Origin: Photobacterium sanguinicancri
GTDB taxonomy: Bacteria > Pseudomonadota > Gammaproteobacteria > Enterobacterales > Vibrionaceae
Assembly (NCBI RefSeq): GCF_024346675.1
Contig: NZ_AP024851.1
Span: 1-64,000 of the forward strand
Reading direction: 5' to 3'
DNA: 64,000 nucleotides
The translations under genes were made by a program, and so were the position numbers. Within the stretch, counting starts at the first letter, position 1, and every line of letters starts with the position of its first letter. This document shows, piece by piece, positions 8,424-17,299 of this stretch. Below the pieces are notes generated by a model. That model was not told the origin of the DNA. It saw only the letters and a list, made by a program, of their open reading frames with translations, and did no database searches.

Positions 8424-9001
8424 TGTGAGCCCCTTTATTTAGTGTGTTTAACATAGTCAATGAATGTATCAATTACGATTCGTTGCAATGTGTGTTAGAT
8501 CCAACTAGATGGAAAACGTTCAATTTACTTTGTATCAAACGGTATAAAGCAAGGCAAAAAGTGCTCGTATATTATGACGTTATATCCATGATATAGCTGC
8601 AAGTTTAAACAGATATCTGATGAATTGTGAAGAGATTAGGCTTTTTTGTGTAACAAGTCGTCAAAAAATAGGCACATCAAGCCGAGGTGGCGCCACAGAG
8701 GATGTAAGGTGAGGGGTGATTAATGAACATTTATGGTGCAACTAAGCCCCGATCCGAAGCAGCGTAAGAACTCAGGAGCCATGCCTGATAGCTAATTCAT
8801 TGAAAGTTAAATGGAAAAATATCTGGCATGAGGAATGCTATTTATTTAAGGCAAACCGGGAAAAATAACAGCACATTTAGATACGTTTGGGCCAATAGAG
8901 CGGCCTATGCATAGGCATTGACGCCAGTCCCTTTGAGGGACAGGCGTTTTTTTTATGCCGTTTAAAGCAAACAACGCAGTCTTCTAATGGTAGGGAGAAA
9001 C
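8424..9001. promoter_or_regulatory. Divergent regulatory region and long leader of the nitrate reductase gene
   Basis: About 580 bp between divergent operons. The yjf promoter should be near 8430-8600. On the plus strand a structured leader precedes nasA: an 11-bp stem with one mismatch (8780-8790 with 8820-8830), then GGCC-type pairing (8889-8905) that overlaps a perfect 14-bp palindrome GCCTATGCATAGGC (8903-8916), then a strong terminator (8921-8954). Mutually exclusive hairpins before a terminator, in front of a nitrate gene with an ANTAR gene nearby, fit NasR/NasT-type antitermination. A motif at 8652-8669 recurs before nrtA. Confidence 0.7.
8921..8954 (+). terminator. Leader terminator upstream of nasA
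   Basis: ACGCC-A-GTCCC pairs with GGGAC-A-GGCGT and is followed by eight T residues, 48 bp before the nasA start. A strong intrinsic terminator ahead of the gene implies regulated read-through, most simply by the ANTAR protein encoded at 12956. Confidence 0.9.
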
Positions 9002-11863
9002 ATGCAATCACAAAACATTCAATCAGCGTGTCCATACTGTGGTGTGGGGTGTGGGGTCAAAATTTGCGATGGCAAAATAGAAGGGGATGCCAGTCACCCT
9101 GCAAACCAAGGGGCATTGTGCGTAAAAGGAACAGCATTAGCGGATAGCCTCAATATGCCATCACGCTTACTGTACCCAAAGGTATCTCAGCAAGAAGTGA
9201 GCTGGGACACTGCAACATCGGTGATTAGCGATAAGATCCAACAAATCCTATTGGAATCAGGCCCCGAAGCGATTGGGATGTATGTTTCAGGACAGTTGCT
9301 GACAGAAGACTATTATGTCGCCAACAAACTAATGAAAGGGTTTATTGGTAGCGCTAATATCGATACCAACTCGAGGTTGTGTATGTCTTCCGCTGTTGCC
9401 GCACATATACGTGCATTCGGCGAAGATGTGGTCCCAGTGACTTATGAAGACATTGATGATACCGACTTAATCGTGATAGTTGGTGCTAACACGGCTTGGA
9501 CGCATCCAGTGGTGTTTCGACGTATTCAACAAGCGAGAGAAAAGAACCCAAATGTAAAACTGGTCGTGATTGATCCGCGTAAAACGGTTACCGCAGAGCA
9601 GGCCGATTTGTTCTTACAGATTGGAAACGATGGTGATGTAATACTATTTAATGGCCTGATTCGCTATATGGTCGATCATGGTGCCATTGATCATCGTTTT
9701 GTTAAGGCGCACACCAATGGTGCCGATGAGTTATTGCAAGCTGTTCAGGGACCTGATTTTTTGATTACAAACCTCGCCCGACAGTTAGGTGTTGATGACC
9801 AGGTCCTGACTACTTTTTACCGGTGGTTTTCAGCAAGCCCAACAGCGATCACTGTGTTTTGCCAAGGGATTAATCAGGCCGAAGATGGTGCAGATAAAGG
9901 CAATGCAATTATAAATTGTCACTTGCTCAGTGGCAAAATAGGGAAGCAAGGTGCTGGCCCGTTTTCGATAACAGGGCAGCCGAATGCAATGGGAGGTCGA
10001 GAGGTCGGTGGCCTTGCTAACCAGTTAGCTGTTCATCGCGGTTTTGACCCAGATACGCTCAGTTATGTCCGCCAAGCGTGGCAAGCTCCAAATCTCGCAC
10101 AAAAAGCGGGCTTGAAAGCCGTTGATTTATTTGATGCTGTGGCCCGTGGTGATATTCGTTTTTTATGGATTATTGCCACTAATCCTGCAGTATCTCTACC
10201 CAATAGCGCTCGTGTAAGAGCGGCATTAGCACAATGTGAATGTGTCGTGGTGTCTGATATCTGTGCGAATACTGATACCGCTTACTATGCCGATATTTTA
10301 CTCCCTGCTGCTGGCTGGGGGGAAAAATCGGGAATGGTCACCAATTCCGAGCGTTGCATGACACGCCAACGTGCATTTATGCCGCCCCCTGGTGCTGCAA
10401 AACCAGATTGGCAGATCCTTGCAGATGTTGGACGTAAGTTAGGTTATGAGACAGCATTTTCGTTTACCTCGGAAGCGGATATTTTCAGAGAATATGCTGC
10501 GCTAACGGCGATTAATAAAGAGACGCGTTTTAAACTGGATCTATCGGCTTTAGCGACGATATCGGATGATGATTATGCCAAGTGGCGACCGACGCGTTGG
10601 CCATTAGACCAGGGAGTGACAGACCCCCAACCTCTTTATCACGACGGTGTTTTTGCGACCTCAAATGCTAAAGCCAACCTTGTAGTGCCTGCTCAATTAC
10701 AATCTTATCAGTTACAGCCTGTGCCTTCTCATACAGAACAACATGATTTACCCCGTTGGTGGCTTAATACTGGTCGCCAGCGTGATCAGTGGCACACCAT
10801 GACGCGTACTGGCCATATTACGGCATTGGCACAATCTGAGGCTGAACCCACGGTTTACATGCATCCATTGAGTGTGCAACAAGCAGGCTTAACGGTTGGG
10901 CAGCTAGTGGTTCTGCGCGCACCAAGCTCATTTCCTTTGAAATCGACGTTATCTGTGCATCGGGCTTCAGTGAATCCAACGGCTTCATCAGATATCGCTT
11001 GTTTACCTGACTCAGCTTGTTCACCTGGCATCCCTCCTGCAATTATCGTGCGTCTACAGAGTGACGAAGGGTTGCGTCGCGATCAGGTTTTTATGTCGAT
11101 GCATTGGGCGGGGGTGTTTGGTGGCCCTAACACGGTGAATCATGTTGTGGCACCTATTGTTGATAATCACTCAGGTCAGCCCGCGTTTAAATCTAGTCAA
11201 GTGACTATCACGCCAGCACCAGACATGTTGCATGGTTTGTACCTCGGTGACCAAGAGCCCGCGTTGCCCGATATCGATTATTGTAGCTATCAAAAAAGTT
11301 GGCAAAGTGGCATTTGGCGTTTTGCTCAAAGCAAGCCTGCTGATTGCCCATCTAGCTTTAATCCTGACTCTGCAGCATTAGCGATGTGGTTAAAAACGCT
11401 TTTGGGTAATGAAAGAGTGGGTAACGAAAAAAGGGCTGATTTACCCTCTATTCAATCTTTGTTACCAAGCGTCGCTAAACGATTAGTCATTGAGCAATCA
11501 TGGGGTTATGTCGCCGTCGAACTTAATATGATGGGTGAGCACTCAGTTGTTACTGGGATCTTAGCCTTAAGCTACCATCCGATTGTGCTTGACGTTGCAA
11601 TGCTCGGCGAATTGGTAGCGAAGCCATTTTCGTTGGCGCCTGTATTAACGGCGCTTAGTCATGGCCGTCAATCGAGTCGGCTGATTTGCAGCTGCTTTCG
11701 TGTCACCGATCAGCAGATCATAGATGCAGTAGAAAAAGAGGGGGTGGTCAGCCTCTATCAACTACAAACGCAGTTAAAGTGCGGTACCAATTGTGGCTCT
11801 TGTCTACCTGAAGTAGAAAAACAATTCGGCTTAGTTATCGCATCGGTAACGCACAACCTGTGA
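9002..11863 (+). CDS. nasA: Assimilatory nitrate reductase catalytic subunit
   Basis: A 953-residue cytoplasmic molybdopterin enzyme reducing nitrate to nitrite. The N-terminal [4Fe-4S] ligands are C10, C13, C17 and C40 (CPYCGVGCG then ALCVKG). The molybdopterin oxidoreductase domain fills the centre and the dinucleotide-binding fold lies at about residues 580-760. A C-terminal BFD-like [2Fe-2S] domain is present (CSCFRV, then CGTNCGSC), as in the Klebsiella-type NasA. ATG 9002 is preferred to ATG 8987 because GGGAG lies seven bases upstream. No separate flavoprotein NasC-type electron donor gene is in the cluster; a different reductase must supply electrons. Confidence 0.93.
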   Translation: MQSQNIQSACPYCGVGCGVKICDGKIEGDASHPANQGALCVKGTALADSLNMPSRLLYPKVSQQEVSWDTATSVISDKIQQILLESGPEAIGMYVSGQLLTEDYYVANKLMKGFIGSANIDTNSRLCMSSAVAAHIRAFGEDVVPVTYEDIDDTDLIVIVGANTAWTHPVVFRRIQQAREKNPNVKLVVIDPRKTVTAEQADLFLQIGNDGDVILFNGLIRYMVDHGAIDHRFVKAHTNGADELLQAVQGPDFLITNLARQLGVDDQVLTTFYRWFSASPTAITVFCQGINQAEDGADKGNAIINCHLLSGKIGKQGAGPFSITGQPNAMGGREVGGLANQLAVHRGFDPDTLSYVRQAWQAPNLAQKAGLKAVDLFDAVARGDIRFLWIIATNPAVSLPNSARVRAALAQCECVVVSDICANTDTAYYADILLPAAGWGEKSGMVTNSERCMTRQRAFMPPPGAAKPDWQILADVGRKLGYETAFSFTSEADIFREYAALTAINKETRFKLDLSALATISDDDYAKWRPTRWPLDQGVTDPQPLYHDGVFATSNAKANLVVPAQLQSYQLQPVPSHTEQHDLPRWWLNTGRQRDQWHTMTRTGHITALAQSEAEPTVYMHPLSVQQAGLTVGQLVVLRAPSSFPLKSTLSVHRASVNPTASSDIACLPDSACSPGIPPAIIVRLQSDEGLRRDQVFMSMHWAGVFGGPNTVNHVVAPIVDNHSGQPAFKSSQVTITPAPDMLHGLYLGDQEPALPDIDYCSYQKSWQSGIWRFAQSKPADCPSSFNPDSAALAMWLKTLLGNERVGNEKRADLPSIQSLLPSVAKRLVIEQSWGYVAVELNMMGEHSVVTGILALSYHPIVLDVAMLGELVAKPFSLAPVLTALSHGRQSSRLICSCFRVTDQQIIDAVEKEGVVSLYQLQTQLKCGTNCGSCLPEVEKQFGLVIASVTHNL

Positions 11864-11925
11864 CCGATAGCGAGATTAAGTCATGTTCATCCAGAGTAAT
11901 GGTTGGCATAAGGAGTGAGAATTTT

Positions 11926-12831
11926 ATGGATAAGCGAATGAAAATGTCAGAGCAAGATACAGCATTTCATGATCACTTTACGCTGCACCGTGAGTATCAA
12001 GATAACCGTACTGATATATCGCAAGTGGCTGCAAAGGTAAGCATTGCAGATGAAAGTGTAGAGAGCAAAGGCTTTGTAAGCTTAGTGGGTGCAGGCCCAA
12101 GCGACCCTGATTTACTTACCGTGAAAGCATTGAGAGCCATTCAGCAGGCGGATGTCTTGGTTTACGACCGTTTAGTTAGCCAAGATATCATCGCCCTTGC
12201 CAATCCAAATGCCGAACATTTATATGTGGGAAAGCGTTGTGGTTTTCCTAGCTTAAAACAGCATGATATTAACGCACTTTTGATCTCTAAGGCGCAACAA
12301 GGTTTGTATGTTGTGCGGTTAAAAGGGGGAGACCCGTTGATTTTTGGGCGTGGTGGTGAAGAAGGCTTAGCGCTGGTACAACATAATATCCGTTTTGAGT
12401 TTATTCCTGGCATCACTGCTGCACTCGGCTGTGCGGCCTCATCGTTTATTCCGCTGACACATCGCCAAGTATCTCGTTCTGTCACCTTTATAACCGGTCA
12501 TGTGGTGACAGGATCGTTACCCGCATGGTCGATGCTAGCGAACGAAGGGCAGACGTTAGTGTTTTATATGGGGCTAGAAAAAGCAATAGAGATTGAAACG
12601 GGGTTATTACAGGCAGGTTTAGCCGCGACGACACCTGTAGCTGTGGTAACGCATGGGTGCTCGCCATTGCAGCAGGTCTATGTTGATCAGCTTGATGGCT
12701 TACAGATACTTGCACGTAAGTTGAAAGGTGAGTCGCCAGCACTACTGATAATTGGTGACGTTGTCACACTTAGGGCTGAATTAACAGCTACCATCATCGG
12801 GGCTAAATCAGAGCTGGTGGCCTGTTCTTAA
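11926..12831 (+). CDS. cobA: Uroporphyrinogen-III C-methyltransferase
   Basis: A 301-residue SUMT that makes precorrin-2 from uroporphyrinogen III with two SAM molecules, the first committed step to siroheme needed by NirB. It has the family motifs VGAGPSDPDLLTVKAL, YDRLVS and VVRLKGGDPLIFGRGGEE. An unusual 45-residue polar N-terminal extension precedes the catalytic domain. Starts are ambiguous: a GTG at 11860 overlaps the nasA stop, but ATG 11926 follows an AAGGAG site by about ten bases and is preferred. Placement between nasA and nasT ties it to nitrite reduction rather than cobalamin. Confidence 0.88.
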   Translation: MDKRMKMSEQDTAFHDHFTLHREYQDNRTDISQVAAKVSIADESVESKGFVSLVGAGPSDPDLLTVKALRAIQQADVLVYDRLVSQDIIALANPNAEHLYVGKRCGFPSLKQHDINALLISKAQQGLYVVRLKGGDPLIFGRGGEEGLALVQHNIRFEFIPGITAALGCAASSFIPLTHRQVSRSVTFITGHVVTGSLPAWSMLANEGQTLVFYMGLEKAIEIETGLLQAGLAATTPVAVVTHGCSPLQQVYVDQLDGLQILARKLKGESPALLIIGDVVTLRAELTATIIGAKSELVACS

Positions 12832-12955
12832 CCATCCCTCCCTGAATTTATCTAAGCGTGACATTCTTGCTAGCGAAAATGGCAGGTAATTTGCTTCTAC
12901 TTACAGATAGTCAGCATCATAAAAAGAATAATTATGCAGGTAAGAGGGGGCGTAA

Positions 12956-13537
12956 ATGAAGGGAAAGCAACTCATCGTCTGTAGCGATGATTTACAACAG
13001 CAAGCTGTTATTAGTGGTAGGTTGGCGGCTGATTACGACAAGGTGATAGGGTGCACTTTCCATCAGCTCGATACCTTGGTGGCTCAATATTCACAATGTA
13101 TTTTGGTGGTGTCGTGGCGGCAACCTAGTGCTGAATTAAGCGTAATCGTTAATCATGCCGCGTCTTCACATATCCCATTATTAATTCTGCTTCGACAGCT
13201 TAATCAAAATGATATCAATCGCTTACCAGAGCCTAATGGTTATGTCATGTTACCTGCTGATAGCCAATTTGATTTATCAGCATGGGTGTTTCGAGCAGAG
13301 CAGGTTCGTCAGTGTCAACGGCAACAAGAATCAGAAATTGAGCAGCTGACGCAGAAATTAGCAGATCGTAAGTGGGTCGAGAAAGCCAAGGGATTACTCA
13401 TGGCGCATCATGGTTTAGATGAAGAGAGTGCGTTTAAAGCGCTGCGAGTAGCGGCGATGAATAACAGCCAATCTCTTGCGCAAGTGGCGAGAAATATTGT
13501 TCAGACTTTGAGTGTATTAAGCGATTCTCGCTCTTAG
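12956..13537 (+). CDS. nasT: ANTAR-domain transcription antiterminator (NasT-like)
   Basis: A 193-residue RNA-binding regulator. The N-terminal half resembles a receiver fold but lacks an obvious phospho-acceptor aspartate (the usual place reads LVVSW), as in NasT-type pseudo-receivers. A coiled linker (about residues 120-140) leads to a C-terminal ANTAR domain with the pattern KAKGLLMAHHGLDEESAFKA and QVARNIV. ANTAR proteins bind paired hexaloop hairpins in leaders and prevent termination; the two terminator-bearing leaders at about 8650-8954 and 13694-13911 are likely targets. A good GAGGGGG site precedes the start. No nasS sensor gene is adjacent. Confidence 0.88.
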   Translation: MKGKQLIVCSDDLQQQAVISGRLAADYDKVIGCTFHQLDTLVAQYSQCILVVSWRQPSAELSVIVNHAASSHIPLLILLRQLNQNDINRLPEPNGYVMLPADSQFDLSAWVFRAEQVRQCQRQQESEIEQLTQKLADRKWVEKAKGLLMAHHGLDEESAFKALRVAAMNNSQSLAQVARNIVQTLSVLSDSRS

Positions 13538-13911
13538 ATCTATCTAAGCCAAGGTTAGCTTTGGTGCAAGCTGCACCATTTAGAAGCGGTATTTATGGTT
13601 ACGAATTTCGTATGTAGTTAAGTGGTTGATTATTAGTTATTAAAAATACAATTATCTTGGCACAAAAAATGGATTGTTTATGAAAGGTGATAAAACAAGT
13701 CGCTAAAAAATCATTAAGAGCAGCGCTTAACCCGCGCTTTTGGTAATAACATTCAGCAAAATTACGGTTTATTACGGTACTAGTACTGAGTAGTTTTCAA
13801 AAAATATGACTCGATGGTTTTCCATTGAGAACTAACCTCCCTAGCTCAACGGCGGGCATGAGAGGTTGGCAACGACGCCACTGTTTCTTCATGAAGCAGT
13901 GGCGTTTTTTG
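13538..13911 (+). promoter_or_regulatory. Leader of the nrtABC-nirBD operon with candidate ANTAR hairpins
   Basis: Non-coding region between nasT and nrtA. It carries a motif shared with the nasA leader (13694-13711), an 8-bp stem with one G-T wobble (13810-13817 with 13822-13829), and a stem AACCTC/GAGGTT (13834-13839, 13862-13867) enclosing GCTC-AACGGC-GGGC. That hexaloop has A at position 1 and G at position 4, the reported ANTAR signature. A terminator follows. The upstream part also holds a GTACTAGTAC palindrome (13777-13786). The antitermination role is inference. Confidence 0.6.
13875..13910 (+). terminator. Leader terminator upstream of nrtA
   Basis: ACGCCACTG pairs with CAGTGGCGT around an inner CTTCATGAAG fold and is followed by six T residues, about 60 bp before the nrtA start. 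Same design as the terminator before nasA. Confidence 0.88.
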
Positions 13912-13971
13912 TTTGTGTTTTTTATCTCGGTATTCGTGGCTAAAAAGTTTTTTGATATAGAGGAGCAACAC

Positions 13972-15354
13972 ATGAAGCAAACAAGGATGTGGTCCCCCCC
14001 TAGGCAAGTGTCGCATTGGTTGTGCTGTATTGGTGCAGTATTTACGTTACCTGCGTATGCCGCAGTGGGAGAGCCAGAGCGTGAAGATCTGGCGTTTGGG
14101 TTTATCAAGCTAACGGATATGGCACCGTTGGCCGTTGCTTATGAAAAGGGATTTTTCGAAGATGAGGGCCTGTATGTCACATTGGAAGCGCAAGCCAACT
14201 GGAAGGTATTGCTTGATCGGGTTATCGATGGCCAGCTGGACGGTGCACACATGCTTGCTGGGCAACCGCTAGGTGCAACGATAGGGATTGGTACTCAGGC
14301 TGAAGTCATTACGGCTTTTAGCATGGACTTAAACGGTAACGCCATTACTGTCTCGAATGATGTATGGCAAAAAATGAAGCCAAATCTGGCACTTGATGCA
14401 GATGGAAAAGTGGCGCACCCCATAGCTGCAACGGCATTAAAACCTGTGGTTGATTCTTATCTTGATGAGGGTAAAGCCTTCAATATGGGTATGGTCTTTC
14501 CTGTTTCTACTCATAATTATGAACTTCGTTATTGGTTAGCGGCTGGAGGATTACACCCTGGCTATTATGCGCCTCAAAAAGGGGACAATAGTGGTCAGAT
14601 TGATGCGGATGTTTTACTGAGTGTGACACCGCCTCCTCAAATGCCCGCGACGATGGAAGCTGGCACCATTAAAGGCTATTGCGTAGGAGAACCTTGGAAT
14701 CAACAAGCGGTATTTAAAGGAATTGGCGTGCCTGTTGTGACTGATTATGAGATTTGGAAAAACAATCCAGAGAAAGTGTTCGGGGTATCGAAAAGCTGGG
14801 CGGAGAAATACCCCAATACTCATATTCGCGTGATTAAAGCGATGATCCGTGCGGCGCATTGGTTAGATGCAAACAACAATGCCAACCGTGTTGAAGCGGT
14901 GAAAATTCTGGCCAAAAGTGAGTATGTTGGCGCAGATGCGGAAGTCATTGCGAACAGCATGACGGGCACATTTGAGTATGAAAGAGGCGATAAGCGTGAC
15001 GTACCTGATTTCAACGTCTTCTTTCGCTATAACGCAACGTACCCCTATTACAGCGACGCGATTTGGTACTTAACGCAGATGCGCCGTTGGGGGCAAATTC
15101 CACAGCAGCAAACAGATCAATGGTACATGGATGTTGCTAGGCAAGTGTACCGCCCAGACATCTATCAACAAGCGGTTAATGCGCTGCTTGAAGATGGGGT
15201 GTTGAACGCCGCTGATTTTCCAGATTTTAACGTGGAAGATGGTTTTCGTTCACCACAAACCCATTTCATTGATGGCATCACCTACGACGGTAAACAGCCT
15301 AATGCGTACTTGAAGCAGTTTGCGATTGGCTTAAAAGATGATCACGCGATCTAA
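13972..15354 (+). CDS. nrtA: Nitrate ABC transporter substrate-binding protein
   Basis: A 460-residue periplasmic nitrate/nitrite-binding protein of the NrtA/CmpA/NasF family. A Sec signal peptide with cleavage after PAYAA is visible when translation begins at ATG 13972, which follows a GAGGAG site; the open frame extends upstream but only through leader sequence. Family-like features include [19 protein letters not shown] and [12 protein letters not shown] near the N-terminus and [11 protein letters not shown] in the centre. It is the first gene of an operon with nrtB, nrtC, nirB and nirD. No lipobox is present, so it is probably soluble. Confidence 0.92.
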   Translation: MKQTRMWSPPRQVSHWLCCIGAVFTLPAYAAVGEPEREDLAFGFIKLTDMAPLAVAYEKGFFEDEGLYVTLEAQANWKVLLDRVIDGQLDGAHMLAGQPLGATIGIGTQAEVITAFSMDLNGNAITVSNDVWQKMKPNLALDADGKVAHPIAATALKPVVDSYLDEGKAFNMGMVFPVSTHNYELRYWLAAGGLHPGYYAPQKGDNSGQIDADVLLSVTPPPQMPATMEAGTIKGYCVGEPWNQQAVFKGIGVPVVTDYEIWKNNPEKVFGVSKSWAEKYPNTHIRVIKAMIRAAHWLDANNNANRVEAVKILAKSEYVGADAEVIANSMTGTFEYERGDKRDVPDFNVFFRYNATYPYYSDAIWYLTQMRRWGQIPQQQTDQWYMDVARQVYRPDIYQQAVNALLEDGVLNAADFPDFNVEDGFRSPQTHFIDGITYDGKQPNAYLKQFAIGLKDDHAI

Positions 15355-15363
15355 GGGACGATT

Positions 15364-16338
15364 ATGTCGAACAATATTGCACTTTTACGTCGTATGCCTG
15401 ATAGAAAAATCATGCTTAATCAATCGCGTACCTTGTTACTTCCTGTGATTGGTCTCCTTATTTTTTTATTCGTTTGGCACTTAGCCGCAAAGCAAATACA
15501 AACCTCGTTAGGTGCTTTGCCTGGTCCAACGCAAACCTACCAGCAATTCACTTATTTAGTTGACGAGCATTTTGCGCAAGCAGAAAAAGCCGACGCGTTT
15601 ATGTTACGCCAAGAAAAACGTAATGCCGAAAAACTGGCGAAAAATCCCGACGCTAAAGTGAAAACTCGCCCGTATACGGGGAAGCCCACTTTCTTTGACC
15701 AAATAATCACGAGCTTAGTGACGGTGGCTTGTGGGTTTGTCTTGGCATCGGTGATTGCGATTCCGCTCGGTATCTTATTAGGTATTAATAACAGTTTATA
15801 TATGGCAGTAAACCCCATTATTCAGTTACTTAAACCTATCTCACCGTTGGCGTGGCTCCCCATAGTGACCATGGTTGTCAGTGCTGTTTATGTTAGTAGT
15901 GATCCGCTTTTTCCTAAATCATTTGTTATTTCGCTGCTTACCGTTGCCATGTGTAGTTTGTGGCCCACTCTGATCAATACCGCAGTCGGTGTCGCCAATA
16001 TCGATAAAGACCTGATGAATGTGAGTCGTGTCTTACAGTTATCGAACTTACAGCATGTGCGCACCATCGTTTTACCGTCTGCAACCCCGATGATGTTTAC
16101 GGGATTACGTTTGTCACTAGGGATCGCATGGATGGTGCTCATTGCCGCTGAAATGTTGGCGCAAAATCCAGGCTTAGGAAAGTTTGTATGGGACGAATTT
16201 CAAAATGGCAGCTCGGCCTCTTTGGGACGGATCATGGTGGCTGTATTTGTTATCGGCTTGATAGGGCTGCTATTGGACCGCGCCATGCTCGCGCTACAAA
16301 AGAAAGTGTCGTGGAATAAACAGCAATTGCTGCGCTAG
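15364..16338 (+). CDS. nrtB: Nitrate ABC transporter permease
   Basis: A 324-residue inner-membrane permease of the NrtB/SsuC/TauC group. A first helix (residues 25-45) is followed by a charged cytoplasmic or periplasmic stretch of about 70 residues rich in Lys/Arg/Glu (RQEKRNAEKLAKNPDAKVK), longer than in related taurine permeases, then five or so helices. The coupling loop lies near the NVSRVLQLSNLQHVRTIVLP segment. It lies nine bases after nrtA and pairs with NrtC. Confidence 0.9.
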   Translation: MSNNIALLRRMPDRKIMLNQSRTLLLPVIGLLIFLFVWHLAAKQIQTSLGALPGPTQTYQQFTYLVDEHFAQAEKADAFMLRQEKRNAEKLAKNPDAKVKTRPYTGKPTFFDQIITSLVTVACGFVLASVIAIPLGILLGINNSLYMAVNPIIQLLKPISPLAWLPIVTMVVSAVYVSSDPLFPKSFVISLLTVAMCSLWPTLINTAVGVANIDKDLMNVSRVLQLSNLQHVRTIVLPSATPMMFTGLRLSLGIAWMVLIAAEMLAQNPGLGKFVWDEFQNGSSASLGRIMVAVFVIGLIGLLLDRAMLALQKKVSWNKQQLLR

Positions 16339-16379
16339 GCATGAGAGACATGAGTGATGTGAGCAGATAAGGACAAGTT

Positions 16380-17291
16380 ATGACTAAAAGCATGAATACA
16401 GTGACGAATGAAAGCACTAAGGCAAGCCCGAAGATAGGCACAAGAGCGAATGTCTCTACGAATAAAACGGCCAATAAAACGTTTTTAGAATTGACGCAGC
16501 TTGGCATGCGCTACCCTACCGCGCAAGGTGAATTTGTTGCATTGCAAAACGTCAATTTCACCATTAAGCAAGGCGAGTTCATTTCGTTAATTGGGCATTC
16601 TGGTTGTGGTAAATCAACGGTGCTGGATTTGATTGCAGGCCTGCAAATACCCACTGATGGTGGCGTCATTGTGGGTAATAAAGAAGTTGCGGGTCCTGGG
16701 CCTGATAGGGCGGTGGTGTTTCAAAATCACGCGCTGCTACCTTGGTTGAATGTATATCAGAATGTGGAATTAGCATTTAAACAAGTGAACAAAGGCATGA
16801 GCAAAAAAGCCCTGCGCCCAGCGGTTATGCATTACCTCGATTTAGTGCAAATGAGCCATGCTGCCGATAAACGCCCTGATGAAATTTCAGGAGGAATGAA
16901 GCAGCGCGTTGGGATTGCTCGGGCGTTAGCCATGAAGCCCAAAGTGTTGCTTATGGATGAGCCATTTGGTGCTCTTGATGCACTGACGCGTGCGCATTTA
17001 CAAGATGCGCTAATGGCGATTCAGACTGAGTTGAAAAACACCGTCATTATGATCACCCACGATGTTGATGAAGCGGTATTGCTATCAGATCGGATAGTGA
17101 TGATGACCAACGGCCCTGCCGCCACCATAGGTGAAGTACTCGATGTTGAGATCGAAAAGCCACGTAATCGGATTGAATTGGCAAACGATGAAACGTATCA
17201 GCATCTTCGTCAGCAAGTGTTGCGTTTCTTGTATGAAAAGCAGCGCAAAGTAGAACCGATCACGTCGTCCGAAAAACAGAGAGTTGCTTAG
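16380..17291 (+). CDS. nrtC: Nitrate ABC transporter ATP-binding protein
   Basis: A 303-residue ATPase energising nitrate uptake. It has Walker A (GHSGCGKST), the ABC signature (ISGGMKQRVGIARAL) and Walker B (VLLMDEPFGALDAL) with the switch motif MITHDVDEA. It is the short NrtD-like form and lacks the NrtA-like regulatory C-terminal domain of cyanobacterial NrtC. The first 35 residues are Thr/Asn/Lys-rich and look disordered; the nucleotide-binding fold starts only at FLELTQLGMRYP. It starts about 40 bp after nrtB with an AAGGA site and is followed by nirB after 8 bp. Confidence 0.9.
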   Translation: MTKSMNTVTNESTKASPKIGTRANVSTNKTANKTFLELTQLGMRYPTAQGEFVALQNVNFTIKQGEFISLIGHSGCGKSTVLDLIAGLQIPTDGGVIVGNKEVAGPGPDRAVVFQNHALLPWLNVYQNVELAFKQVNKGMSKKALRPAVMHYLDLVQMSHAADKRPDEISGGMKQRVGIARALAMKPKVLLMDEPFGALDALTRAHLQDALMAIQTELKNTVIMITHDVDEAVLLSDRIVMMTNGPAATIGEVLDVEIEKPRNRIELANDETYQHLRQQVLRFLYEKQRKVEPITSSEKQRVA

Positions 17292-17299
17292 GAGGCTAT

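Noticed and set aside
8690..8800. Possible metabolite riboswitch in the nasA leader
   Set aside because: I compared it by eye with cobalamin, glycine, c-di-GMP, lysine and TPP core patterns and found no convincing match.
11860..11925. GTG start of the methyltransferase overlapping the nasA stop
   Set aside because: The ATG at 11926 has a clear AAGGAG site; the extra 22 residues do not look like family sequence.
13660..13685. Sigma-54 promoter starting at TTGGCAC
   Set aside because: The -24 half is good but the required GC at -12 is missing at the correct spacing.
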